Positions 36,464-44,254 of a stretch of 64,000 nt of DNA are shown piece after piece. The notes beneath the pieces are model-generated. The model was not told where the DNA came from. It saw nothing but the letters and a program-made list of their open reading frames with translations, and searched no databases. Numbering within the stretch: the stretch's first letter is position 1; every line of letters begins with the position of its first letter. A program made the translations under genes and the position numbers. Source of the stretch: Azorhizobium oxalatiphilum (GTDB lineage Bacteria > Pseudomonadota > Alphaproteobacteria > Rhizobiales > Xanthobacteraceae); contig NZ_BMCT01000001.1 of NCBI RefSeq assembly GCF_014635325.1, positions 62,001 through 126,000 on the forward strand, read 5' to 3'.

Positions 36464-36557
36464 CCTAAAATAAAGGGGCCGCTCACGTAGAGCGGCCCAA
36501 GTCTAGGGAGGAAACGCCCAAGGAGGGCAGCGGCATCGCAGCGATGCAATACCGCGC
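36464..36557 (-). ncRNA. suhB/mmgR-like small RNA, copy 2
   Basis: Same organisation as copy 1: promoter CTTGAT (36588-36593), N18, CATATT (36564-36569), start near 36557. The core is identical, with CCTCC in two places. The terminator stem is GGGCCGCTCT/GAGCGGCCCC followed by TTTATTTT. The terminator stems of the two copies differ by compensating changes, and the promoter spacing is the same, which argues that both are functional genes rather than repeats. It lies about 390 bp before the hisN-like gene, in opposite orientation. Confidence 0.82.
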
Positions 36558-36927
36558 CGCATCAATATGAGCTTTTGCCCCCTCTGCATCAAGTATGTGC
36601 CGTGGTGATAGTTTGAGCATGCCATAAAAACAGGTTTCCGTTTGTTCCCAATGATTTAATGCGATTTAGCCCATCGCATGTGCCGTTGATGCCGCGGGCA
36701 TGCCCCAAAAACAGACGATGTCTCCTTCGCAGGCGCAAGATGCCGAGCTTCAGCTGGCGGGCGATTCCATGGACGCCGCCACCCGGCCCGTGCCGGATGG
36801 AGGCGGGCCTGCGGCGGCGCGCGTGCGCAACGGGCCATTCCCTTGCGCGCGGTTTCGCTTTAGAGCCGGTCGGCGATCCGCCCGATGCGCCGGCTTGATC
36901 CGCCGGGGCAGGGCGCTCCCTGATTCA

Positions 36928-36940
36928 GGACATGCTCTAG
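36928..36940. repeat. end fragment of repeat family 3
   Basis: GGACATGCTCTAG is the terminal 13 bp of the element, here alone and 10 bp before the ATG of the next gene. Confidence 0.45.
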
Positions 36941-36950
36941 GACACATCCC

Positions 36951-37739
36951 ATGACCGCCGTCGCCATCGACGCCTTCGTCCATGACCTCGCCACCAAGTC
37001 CGGCGAGGCCATCCTGCCCTTCTTCCGCACCGCCATCGGTGTCGAGGACAAGGGCGGCAAGCGCGGCCGCGCGTTCGATCCCGTCACGGAGGCCGACCGC
37101 GCCGCCGAGCAGGTGATGCGGCGCATGATCACCGCCGCCTTCCCCGAGCATGGCATCATCGGCGAGGAGTTCGGCCTGGAGCGTCCGGACGCGCGCTATG
37201 TGTGGGCGCTGGACCCCATCGACGGCACCAAGTCCTTCATCTCCGGCATGCCCGCCTGGGGCACGCTGATCGGCCTGCTGAAAGACCACAAGCCGGTCTA
37301 CGGCATGATGCATCAGCCCTTCATCGGCGAGCGCTTCTATGGCGATGGCGGCAGTGCTCATTATCAGGGCCCCGCCGGCAAGCGCCGCCTGCTGGTGCGC
37401 GACTGCGAGAAGCTGGAGGACGCCATCCTCTTCACCACCAGCCCGCTGCTGATGGAAGCGGAGGAGCGCGCGCTGTTCCAGGGCGTGGAGCAGCACGTGC
37501 GTCTCTCGCGCTATGGCGGTGACTGCTATTCCTACTGCATGGTGGCGGCGGGTCTCGTGGATCTGGTGATCGAGACCGGCCTCAAGGACCACGACATCGT
37601 GCCGCTGATCCCGGTGATCGAGGGCGCGGGCGGCATCGTCACCGACTGGGACGGCAATGCGCCGCTCTCCGGCGGCCGCGTGGTGGTGGCCGGCAGCCGC
37701 GCCGTGCACGAGCAGGCGCTGAAGCGCCTGAACCCCTGA
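36951..37739 (+). CDS. hisN: inositol monophosphatase family protein, probable histidinol-phosphatase
   Basis: 262 residues of the Mg2+-dependent, Li+-sensitive phosphatase superfamily. Metal-site motifs: DPVTEADRAAE, GEEFG, WALDPIDGTKSFISGMPAWGTLIGL, and the C-terminal GGDCYSYCMVAAGLVDLVIETGLKDHDIVPLIPVIEGAGG. The SFISGMPAWGTLI wording is closer to HisN (histidinol-phosphatase) than to SuhB (NFLHG). Substrate assignment is inferred. The two small RNAs upstream belong to a family named after a suhB-type neighbour. Confidence 0.88.
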   Translation: MTAVAIDAFVHDLATKSGEAILPFFRTAIGVEDKGGKRGRAFDPVTEADRAAEQVMRRMITAAFPEHGIIGEEFGLERPDARYVWALDPIDGTKSFISGMPAWGTLIGLLKDHKPVYGMMHQPFIGERFYGDGGSAHYQGPAGKRRLLVRDCEKLEDAILFTTSPLLMEAEERALFQGVEQHVRLSRYGGDCYSYCMVAAGLVDLVIETGLKDHDIVPLIPVIEGAGGIVTDWDGNAPLSGGRVVVAGSRAVHEQALKRLNP

Positions 37740-37781
37740 GGGGTGGCCGCAACGGGCAGGCGGGGCAACCCCGCCGCCCGC

Positions 37782-38891
37782 TCACGCCAGCGCGGTGAAG
37801 ATGAAGGACAGCGCCAGCGTGAACACGATGACGGGGATGGCCCACATCAGGAAGCGGTAGATCTCCGCCTGCACGAGGCGCCCGAACAGGCGCTCGAACA
37901 CCTGGAAGCGGTAGAACAGAATGTTCACCAGCAGGCTGATGCCCAGCGTCGCATAGTTGAGCGCGAACAGCTGGTTGACGGAATTGTTGCTGCTCGCCAG
38001 CGCGGTATAGCTGGAATAGATGGTGAAGTTCAGCGCGATCACCGCGAACAGCCCGCCGACGATCAGATTGACCAGCTCGAAGGTCTCGATCTGAAACACG
38101 CCGTCGTCGATCCGGTTGAGCCACAGGGCCAGCATGGGGATGAGCAGCGAAGCCAGCAGCGGAATGAAGATGGCCGCCACCGCCAGCCCCACCCGGCGCT
38201 GCACCTCCAGCCCCGCCACCACCCGTGCGTGGCTGGCATTGTACCAGCCGCTCAGGGGCTTGCTGGCGAGCGTGACGAAGCCGGTCTCCCAGCCGTCGAG
38301 GCTGACCGTGGCGGCGGCCTGCGAGAAGTCGAGATCGTCCTGATCATAGGCCAGCACCACCGCATGGGTGGTGGACTGGCGGGTCGCGAGCGAGATTTCC
38401 AGCTGCTGGTGATCGAAGGGAAAGCGCCCCACGTCCACGGGGGTGGAGAAATCGCCGCTGGTGCGGCTCATCAGCTCCACGGTGCCATCGGCGAAGATGC
38501 GCAGGCCCCGCGCCTGATAGGTGGGCTCGTCCTTGAGATTGGTGAGTGCCACGCCGGGCGACCAGATCTCGGCCAGACGCGCGTCCGCCTCCGCGTCGCG
38601 CCAGATGCGCGGCGGGGCGCCGGCTTCCGCCGGCGGGCTGGCGAGGCGGGAATCCTGCCAGCGCAGCCGCACGTCCACGGTGGCCGTGAACAGGCCGGTA
38701 TTCTCCGAGAAGGCGGACACATCCACGAAGGCGACACCCACCTGCACAGTGAGCGGCAGGCCGCGCGCGGTGGGCAGATCGGTGAGCGCCTGCGCACTGG
38801 CGGCGGTGCCGAGGGCGAGCAGCCACAGCGCCGCCAGCAGCAGGCTGCGCCTCAGGGCCGGCAGGGCGCCCGTCAGAAGGGCGCCTTTCAT
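37782..38891 (-). CDS. pentameric ligand-gated ion channel homologue
   Basis: 369 residues: signal peptide (LLLAALWLLALGTAASAQA), an extracellular beta-sandwich of about 210 residues, and four membrane helices. The helices are VGLAVAAIFIPLLASLLIPMLALWL, FELVNLIVGGLFAVIALNFTIY, LNYATLGISLLVNILFYRF and FLMWAIPVIVFTLALSFIFTAL. The signature of the Cys-loop receptor superfamily is clear: DVRLRWQDSRL, WSPGVALTNLKDEP, and GRFPFDHQQLEISL (FPFDxQ motif, without the disulfide Cys, as in bacterial GLIC/ELIC). Its ATG overlaps the stop of the upstream Cache gene (ATGA). Ligand and ion selectivity unknown. Confidence 0.88.
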   Translation of the reverse strand: MKGALLTGALPALRRSLLLAALWLLALGTAASAQALTDLPTARGLPLTVQVGVAFVDVSAFSENTGLFTATVDVRLRWQDSRLASPPAEAGAPPRIWRDAEADARLAEIWSPGVALTNLKDEPTYQARGLRIFADGTVELMSRTSGDFSTPVDVGRFPFDHQQLEISLATRQSTTHAVVLAYDQDDLDFSQAAATVSLDGWETGFVTLASKPLSGWYNASHARVVAGLEVQRRVGLAVAAIFIPLLASLLIPMLALWLNRIDDGVFQIETFELVNLIVGGLFAVIALNFTIYSSYTALASSNNSVNQLFALNYATLGISLLVNILFYRFQVFERLFGRLVQAEIYRFLMWAIPVIVFTLALSFIFTALA

Positions 38892-40051
38892 GGGTGGCTT
38901 CCGGGACGGCTCGCGGGCGTGCGGGCGTCCGCCCGGCTCATGCGCGCCCGGATCCGCTCATAGAAGCCGAGGATGGTGCGCATCTCCGCCGGATAGACGC
39001 TGGTGTCGTCCATGGGCTCGGCCGCTTCGCCGGCCGACAAAGCGGCGAGCCGCGCGCCCACCTGCTTCAGCGGCGCCAGCAGGAAGCCCCGGATGACGAT
39101 CAGGATCAGGCCGGAGAGCAGCACGATGGCGATGAGCGAGAAGCAGATCTGCCAGACCAGCGATTCGCCCGCCGCGATCCGCGTGCCGTTGAAATCGCGC
39201 GCGGCGGCGATGACGCCGAGCGACACGCCGTCGGCATTCTTCAGCGGCAGCAGCAGCACGCCGTAGAAATTGCCCTGCGTCTCGCGGGTGTAGTGGGCGG
39301 GCGCGTTGACGGCGGCCAGATCGGCGGCCGTCACCAGCGGCTGGAGCAGGGTGGCGTTGGTGGCGGAGAAGCGGACGAAGCGGCCCACCTGATTCTGCTC
39401 GCCGAGCTTGGCCGGATCCGCGCCGGTGGCCAGCTCCCGCAGGGGCGGGCCTTCCACGAACAGCGCGAGATCGAGGCCGTGCGCGGATTTCAGCGCCGCC
39501 AGCAGCGGGCCGAAATCCAGCCCGATCTCGAAGCTGCCGAGCGCCGTGCCGGCCGCATCCGAAATCGGCGCCACGCCGAAGATGGCGGGGCCGGAACGGG
39601 CGATGGCGAAGCCCTTGCGGGAGGCGCGCTCGCGATTGGCCGCCACCACCATGGGCCGTGAGCGGCTGAGATCGTCGCCGAACAGGGCGGGGTTGTTGAG
39701 GCGCAGCAGCGAGGTTGCGGGCGGCACGTGGAACTGGGCCTGATCGACCCCGTGCCGCGCCTTCTGGCCGGCGAACATGGCGCCATATTCGGCGATCAGC
39801 CCGTCGCGGTCGCGCGTGGCCATGAGGCGTTTGGTGGCCGGCAGGCCAGCGACCATTTCGGCCCGCGCCAGCGCCTTGTTCTCGGCATCGCGCAGCGCGC
39901 CGTCCACGATGGACTGCATCAGCTGGAACTGCCCGCGCTCCACCGCATCGGTGAGGCTGTTGAACAGCATGTATGACAGCGCGCCGAGCGCCGAGACCAC
40001 GACCACCGTCGCCGCGATGAGCACCGCGGGCGCGTCCCGCCCAAACCTCAT
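38888..40051 (-). CDS. Cache-domain membrane sensor without output domain
   Basis: 387 residues from MRFGRDAPAVLIAAT. Membrane helix 1 is at about 10-32. A large periplasmic sensor (about 33-310) of double-Cache type follows, with GMxx-like features FAIARSGPAIFGVAPISDAAGTALGSFEIGLDFGPLLAAL and YGVLLLPLKNADGVSLGVIAA. Helix 2 (VWQICFSLIAIVLLSGLILIVI) and a HAMP-like stretch (LLAPLKQVGARLAALSAGE) come next, then it stops after about 40 residues. No kinase, cyclase or MCP domain follows. The last 4 nt overlap the ion-channel start, so the two proteins are made together. It may sense a ligand for, or modulate, the channel. Confidence 0.85.
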   Translation of the reverse strand: MRFGRDAPAVLIAATVVVVSALGALSYMLFNSLTDAVERGQFQLMQSIVDGALRDAENKALARAEMVAGLPATKRLMATRDRDGLIAEYGAMFAGQKARHGVDQAQFHVPPATSLLRLNNPALFGDDLSRSRPMVVAANRERASRKGFAIARSGPAIFGVAPISDAAGTALGSFEIGLDFGPLLAALKSAHGLDLALFVEGPPLRELATGADPAKLGEQNQVGRFVRFSATNATLLQPLVTAADLAAVNAPAHYTRETQGNFYGVLLLPLKNADGVSLGVIAAARDFNGTRIAAGESLVWQICFSLIAIVLLSGLILIVIRGFLLAPLKQVGARLAALSAGEAAEPMDDTSVYPAEMRTILGFYERIRARMSRADARTPASRPGSHP

Positions 40052-40157
40052 GTCGGATGTCCCCCAGGCCAGACCCTGCGCTCCCTTAGGGCAGGTCTGG
40101 CGCTGAAGCATTCCGCTCAGCGCATGCGCCTCGTTTTAGGAGGCGGGCCGGGCGGTT

Positions 40158-41102
40158 TCAGAACGGCGAGCTGCCGGGGATGAAGGCGTCGAAGGCGGCC
40201 CAGAACTGGGCGCGGAAGATGTCGCGCTCCATCAGGATTTCGTGGCGGGCGGCGGGCACCGTCACATAGGCGCCGGCGATCAGGCGCGAGGCCATGTGCT
40301 GGATGGCGGCGTTGCTGACCACCCGCTCGTCACCGGCGGCGATCATCAGCAGCGGCTGGCGGATCTCGCGCATCACCTCGGGGCTGCGCAGGGCGGCCAT
40401 GGCCAGATAGGTCTGGTGCACCCAGCCTATGGTGGGGGCGCCGAGGCCCAGCTCGGGATGGGCCTCCACCACCGCCGCCGACCGGGCATAGCGCTCCGGA
40501 TCGGAGGTCACGAGATTGGTGGCGAAGGGCAAGGTGTTGACGAGCGTGCCGCCGCCGCCGGGCACGAAGGCGCGGGCAAAGCCGATGGCGCTGAGGGTGG
40601 CGGCGAGCGTGCGCGCCAGCGCCGGATAGGGCACGAGGGCGATATCCAGCAGCGGCCCGCTCAGCACCACGCGGTCGAACCAGCGCCGCCCGTCGATGAT
40701 CGCTTCCAGCAGGATGGCGCCGCCCATGGAATGGGCGAGGGCGAAATGCGGGGCGGGGCAATCAGCCAGCAGCACCTGCCTGCCGAACGCCTCCAGATCG
40801 AGCTGATAGTCGGAAAAGCGGCGCACATGGCCCTTGCGCGGGTTGCGCAGCAGGCGCTGCGAGCCGCCCTGTCCGCGCCAGTCGAGGGTGGCGACGGCAA
40901 AGCCGCGCGCCAGCAGGTCGCGCACCACCTCGAAATATTTCTCGATGAACTCCGCCCGTCCCGGAAACAGCGCCACCGTGCCCCGGCAGCCGCTGGCGGG
41001 GCGCCAGCGGGCGAAGCGGATCTGGCGGCCATCGGCGGTGGTGACGAAGCCGCTCACCGCGCCCTCGGGCACCTCGTTGGACGGGATGGAATGGAGCGTC
41101 AT
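40158..41102 (-). CDS. alpha/beta hydrolase, lysophospholipase (PldB)-like
   Basis: 314 residues. The nucleophile elbow is AHSMGG. The acidic residue is in IAAGDERVVSN, and the catalytic His in AARHEILMERD. The early part FARWRPASGCRGTVALFPGRAEFIEKYFEVVRDLLARGFAVATLDWRGQGGSQRL is characteristic of monoglyceride lipase/PldB proteins. It probably hydrolyses lysophospholipids or monoacylglycerols; cytoplasmic (no signal). 106 bp upstream of the Cache-channel pair and on the same strand, but probably separate. Confidence 0.88.
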   Translation of the reverse strand: MTLHSIPSNEVPEGAVSGFVTTADGRQIRFARWRPASGCRGTVALFPGRAEFIEKYFEVVRDLLARGFAVATLDWRGQGGSQRLLRNPRKGHVRRFSDYQLDLEAFGRQVLLADCPAPHFALAHSMGGAILLEAIIDGRRWFDRVVLSGPLLDIALVPYPALARTLAATLSAIGFARAFVPGGGGTLVNTLPFATNLVTSDPERYARSAAVVEAHPELGLGAPTIGWVHQTYLAMAALRSPEVMREIRQPLLMIAAGDERVVSNAAIQHMASRLIAGAYVTVPAARHEILMERDIFRAQFWAAFDAFIPGSSPF

Positions 41103-41226
41103 GCGCGGCAGGGCATCCGGCGCCGGCGGCGGGGGCGCCGCGGCTCAGTCCCGAGCGATACACCGTGCCGCCCTCAGGGACAATCGCGGGCGGGGCGGGG
41201 GCCGGCACAGCTGAGCCGGACGTCAC

Positions 41227-41922
41227 TCAGGGGGTGGAGACCGAACTGCGGTTGTCGTAGCCGAGCACGGTAAGGCCGACGATGACGCCCGAATCGGCAT
41301 CCACCAGCAGGCGCACCCGCTCGCGGCGGGGGCCGGTGGCCTCGCAGATATAGGTGCGGCCGCGCAGGATCGGGCGGGAGAGATCGGTGAAGCCGCGCGC
41401 TTCCAGGCTGCCTTTCAGCGCCTTGGGATCGAGGTCGCCGTCGCCCACCTGCGGATTGGCCAGATAGGGCGCGTAGACCCCATGGGCGCGCGGACGTCCG
41501 CTCTCCGGCGCCTCGCCGGGATCGGGCCGGGCGAGATCCTGCGCGCTGTCGTCGGGGCGCGAATAGGCGCTGGGCAAGGCCAGATCGTCCGTGGAGGGGA
41601 TGGCGGTGCGCCGGGGCGCGGTGTCCAGCGGATCGGCCACCATGAGACGGGAGGCACCGCGTGCGGCGCTGCGGGGCGGATCGGTGTCGAGCGCCGAGGC
41701 GCCGAGGGTTTCCGCCCGCGCGCGGGTGACGAAGCCGCTGCCCAGAAGATCCGCCGCATGCGAACCGGAGCTGGTGCTGCCTGCGGCGGGCGTCAGGGTG
41801 ATGTCTCCGGACACGATACCGCCCGCGAAAGCGACAGTTCCTGCCACCAGCACACCGGCCCACATATGGGTGAGCACGGAGCACAATGCGGGGAGGCGGA
41901 ACGGATGGGCGGAACGGGACAT
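41227..41922 (-). CDS. exported protein with C-terminal PepSY-like segment
   Basis: 231 residues from MSRSAHPFRLPALC; the frame is open further upstream. A hydrophobic anchor or signal (SVLTHMWAGVLVAGTVAFAGGIVSG) is followed by about 110 residues of low-complexity Ala/Asp/Pro/Arg sequence. The short C-terminal domain (LKGSLEARGFTDLSRPILRGRTYICEATGPRRERVRLLVDADSGVIVGLTVLG) resembles PepSY-type repeats that bind to periplasmic partners. Function unknown. Confidence 0.7.
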   Translation of the reverse strand: MSRSAHPFRLPALCSVLTHMWAGVLVAGTVAFAGGIVSGDITLTPAAGSTSSGSHAADLLGSGFVTRARAETLGASALDTDPPRSAARGASRLMVADPLDTAPRRTAIPSTDDLALPSAYSRPDDSAQDLARPDPGEAPESGRPRAHGVYAPYLANPQVGDGDLDPKALKGSLEARGFTDLSRPILRGRTYICEATGPRRERVRLLVDADSGVIVGLTVLGYDNRSSVSTP

Positions 41923-42251
41923 CGTCGGGGCGGCAGTCAGGCTTGGATCACCAGTGCCGATGCAGCGGGGCTGGATCGGCAAAGCTGGATCACCGGGGAG
42001 TGGATCGTCCGGGAAGGACCAGGCGAGCAGAACACGCCGCGCAGGGTCGGGCGTGGGGGTGAGAAAAGCGGAGCCTGCACGACAGGCCATACCGTTCCCT
42101 CCGGCACTGTGATCCTGCACTGCGGGTCCCCCACCCAGCCGAGCGGCAGAACCTTAACCTTGCCGGCGTGAACAGGGTCCGACGCGCGCATTCACCGCCC
42201 ATTCATTTGGCGAAAAGGGGATTCGTCCCCGCCGCAGGCGGTCCGGGGCCC

Positions 42252-42280
42252 CTTGACGCCTGCCGGGCGGCTTCCCAGAT
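42252..42280 (+). promoter_or_regulatory. candidate heat-shock promoter of hsp20
   Basis: CTTGAC (42252-42257), 17-nt spacer, CCAGAT (42275-42280). The -35 matches the RpoH consensus well; the -10 is weaker. Predicted leader length is about 95 nt. Confidence 0.4.
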
Positions 42281-42287
42281 CACGTTC

Positions 42288-42383
42288 GTGCCGGTCCATC
42301 CGGACGGCACACAAGGGGGCCGGCCCGATGTGGCGGTCCTCATTCACGCGACCCAACGCATCGCTTCGCAGGAGGATGTGCAT
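42288..42383 (+). promoter_or_regulatory. probable ROSE-like RNA thermometer in the hsp20 leader
   Basis: The leader folds into a strong 5' hairpin (GTGCC..GTCC / GGAC..GGCAC, 42288-42310) and a middle GGGCCGGCCC element. A 3' hairpin pairs GCATC with GATGTGC and encloses ATCGCTTCGCAGGAGG, so the Shine-Dalgarno AGGAGG is in or beside the stem. ROSE elements upstream of rhizobial small heat-shock genes have this arrangement. The canonical anti-SD TTGCT is TCGCT here. Confidence 0.45.
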
Positions 42384-42872
42384 ATGCGTACGTTTGATCT
42401 GTCCCCCCTTTATCGCAACACCGTCGGCTTCGACCGCCTGTTCTCGCTGCTGGATGGCTCCGGCAACGCCGTGGACGGTGCCCAGACCTACCCGCCCTAC
42501 AATATCGAGCGCACCGGCGAGAATGCCTACCGCGTCACGGTTGCGGTGGCGGGCTTCACCCCCGAGGAGCTGTCCATCGAGGTGAAGGAGAATGCGCTTT
42601 CGCTTCGGGGCGAGAAGGCCCAGCCGCAGGCGTCCGCCGGCAATCAGCTGCTCTATCGCGGCATCGCCGCCCGCGCCTTCGAGCGACGCTTCCAGCTCGC
42701 CGACCATGTGGAGGTGAAAGGCGCGGTACTGGAGAACGGCCTGTTGCACGTGGACCTCGTGCGCAACATTCCCGAGGCCAAGAAGCCCCGTCTGATTCCC
42801 ATCTCGACGGTCGCCCAGTCGCAGACCATCGAGACCAAGGCGGACAGCCCGGAGCAGGCGCACGCCGCCTGA
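42384..42872 (+). CDS. small heat shock protein, Hsp20/IbpA family
   Basis: 162 residues from MRTFDLSPLYRNTVGFDRLFSLLD; CAGGAGGATG lies upstream. The alpha-crystallin domain spans YPPYNIERTGENAYRVTVAVAGFTPEELSIEVKENALSLRGEK to VKGAVLENGLLHVDLVRNIPEAKKPRLIPI, with the I-x-I/V-like C-terminal anchor RLIPIS. It is an ATP-independent holdase that keeps unfolded proteins available to DnaK-DnaJ-GrpE. A terminator follows. Confidence 0.95.
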   Translation: MRTFDLSPLYRNTVGFDRLFSLLDGSGNAVDGAQTYPPYNIERTGENAYRVTVAVAGFTPEELSIEVKENALSLRGEKAQPQASAGNQLLYRGIAARAFERRFQLADHVEVKGAVLENGLLHVDLVRNIPEAKKPRLIPISTVAQSQTIETKADSPEQAHAA

Positions 42873-42895
42873 TCCTGAAGGCTCCCCATGATGCG

Positions 42896-42925
42896 ACGCC
42901 CCGGCCATCGGCCGGGGCGTTTTTG
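42896..42925 (+). terminator. intrinsic terminator after hsp20
   Basis: Stem ACGCCCCGGCC / GGCCGGGGCGT, loop ATC, followed by TTTTTG. Confidence 0.85.
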
Positions 42926-43047
42926 TCTGGAGGTGAGGGTTTCCGGCCGGTCGTCGGCCTCGCCGAGAGGGTTTTCTCGAAGAGGATTTCAGGCCCGTCA
43001 CTTCTGCCGCGGTGAGGCTGCGCCGCAACGGGCGCAGCCTCGCCTTG

Positions 43048-43548
43048 TCACGCCTGCTGGCCCAGGCCAAAGGCTGGGTGATGTATCAGCTCGCCGCGCG
43101 GCTCGGTGCTGTCGAACGGCAACGCCTGAACCACCTCAGGGGGGCAGCCGGCAACCTTCAGCCCCGGGAAAGCGCGGAAGCCGAACCGGGCGTAGTAGGT
43201 GGGGTCGCCCACCAGCGCCGCGCCCCGACTGTCCGTCCGCAGTCGGCGGAGGGCTTCCGACATCAGGGCCGAGCCGATGCCCTGGCGGTGCCTTGAGGGC
43301 AGAACGGCAAGCGGACCGATCAGCCCCCAGCCGTGCTGCTCCCCGATCCGGGCCGCGGAGGCGGCCAGATAGCCGATCACTAGGCCTTCCTCCTCGGCGA
43401 CCAGAGACAGGGCGAGGGCTCCCTGTGTCCGCAGCGTCTCAACAATGTCCGCTTCGGTTCCAGTGGCTTGGGGAAGCAGCTTGAGCGCTTCGGTGACAAC
43501 CCGGCTGATGGCTGGGATGTCATTGGCTGTTTCATCGCGGATCAGCAT
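43048..43548 (-). CDS. yjhQ: GNAT acetyltransferase, YjhQ-like antitoxin
   Basis: 166 residues with GNAT features: acyl-CoA loop VLPSRHRQGIGSALM, LGAALVGDPTYYARFGFRAF-type strand (GAALVGDPTYYARFGF), and PRGELIHHPAF at the C-terminus. It starts one nucleotide after the TopAI/YjhX stop. In E. coli a GNAT protein (YjhQ) neutralises the TopAI toxin encoded next to it. The identical order and tight spacing support that role here. Without the partner it would only be a generic acetyltransferase. Confidence 0.82.
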   Translation of the reverse strand: MLIRDETANDIPAISRVVTEALKLLPQATGTEADIVETLRTQGALALSLVAEEEGLVIGYLAASAARIGEQHGWGLIGPLAVLPSRHRQGIGSALMSEALRRLRTDSRGAALVGDPTYYARFGFRAFPGLKVAGCPPEVVQALPFDSTEPRGELIHHPAFGLGQQA

Positions 43549-43549
43549 C

Positions 43550-43813
43550 TCATGCCCCCTGATTGTCGCGTTGCGCGCGAACGGAGGCGCGGCCTCGTCT
43601 CGAAATCCCGTACGGGCTGCCCGACGCGGATTCGATCAGCCGTTTCCGGCGCAATCTGCTGAAGACGAAAAGGTCGCAGTCGACCAGCACCAGTCCGTCC
43701 CGCGTGACGCATGTCACCGAGGTGATTTTGGAACTGTCGTTGCGCTCGTGGAGAATACGGCCGCCAAGGGCCAGAACGTGCAACGTACGTTGCTCATTGC
43801 GTGAGAGGTTCAC
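43550..43813 (-). CDS. topAI: TopAI/YjhX family toxin (UPF0386)
   Basis: 87 residues starting with GTG: MNLSRNEQRTLHVLALGGRILHERNDSSKITSVTCVTRDGLVLVDCDLFVFSRLRRKRLIESASGSPYGISRRG. This follows the YjhX family pattern (MNISRNEQRTLHVLAQGG, RDGW, FxKLRxKRLI). Family knowledge: YjhX (TopAI) inhibits topoisomerase I and is counteracted by YjhQ. Coupled with the downstream GNAT gene (1-nt gap). Confidence 0.88.
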   Translation of the reverse strand: MNLSRNEQRTLHVLALGGRILHERNDSSKITSVTCVTRDGLVLVDCDLFVFSRLRRKRLIESASGSPYGISRRGRASVRAQRDNQGA

Positions 43814-44251
43814 GGAAATCTCGTATGATAGACGTGAAAAAACGCCCGAGTGCAGGGCACTCCGGTAGCTTTGAATTCACGAGGCTCTCTGAGATTCAGA
43901 GAGCCTTATCACACAAGCTCTGACATCCACTCTCCATCGCAGCGACCAGTGTCGCCACGTCGTCTTGCGATATACGGCGCGCGCGCCTCTGACAACTGTT
44001 CGCGTGCGGGGCGGCCTCGCTGATCAATAACGCTCACCGCTCGCCCGGTGCGTCCGCCGCTCACCTGGCGGAGGGACGTGGATGGCCGGATCAAGCCCGG
44101 GCATGACGGTGTTCTGTTGAAAAACGCGCCCGCTGAATGTCGGTCCGTCCTGGAGCGTTTCCGTGCTTCATGGAAACACAGAAACACTCCAACTCTTTGA
44201 TAGAGAATGTCTTGTCGCTTGGATTGCGGAGCAATCAAAGCCGGACATGCT
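43814..44251. other. 438-bp spacer with two repeat elements
   Basis: Contains a family 2 unit and a full family 3 copy. A hairpin GGCTCTCTGA/TCAGAGAGCC near 43882-43907 may act as a terminator. No gene. Confidence 0.5.
44075..44108. repeat. repeat family 2, single unit
   Basis: GACGTGGATGGCCGG, ATCAA, GCCCGGGCATGACGG-type palindromic unit. Confidence 0.7.
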
Positions 44252-44254
44252 CTA
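44151..44254. repeat. repeat family 3, full copy, inverted relative to 24002-24104
   Basis: TGGAGCGTTTCCGTG...GAAACACTCC hairpin, GATAGAGAATGTCTTG, GATTGCGGAGCAATC, ending GGACATGCTCTA. The terminal CTA is the stop codon (TAG on the minus strand) of the adjacent DUF459 gene. Confidence 0.8.

Larger units (their letters stand above)
35468..36950. other. 1.48-kb intergenic region housing two small RNA genes
   Basis: No protein gene is supported; frames on both strands lack starts and domains. It contains the two small RNAs listed separately, a diverged third copy of their core near 36206-36240, and a 13-bp end fragment of repeat family 3 just before the hisN-like gene. Confidence 0.6.
41923..42383. 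other. 461-bp region upstream of hsp20
   Basis: The first 250 bp hold no supported gene. The last 130 bp carry the hsp20 promoter and leader described separately. Confidence 0.5.
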
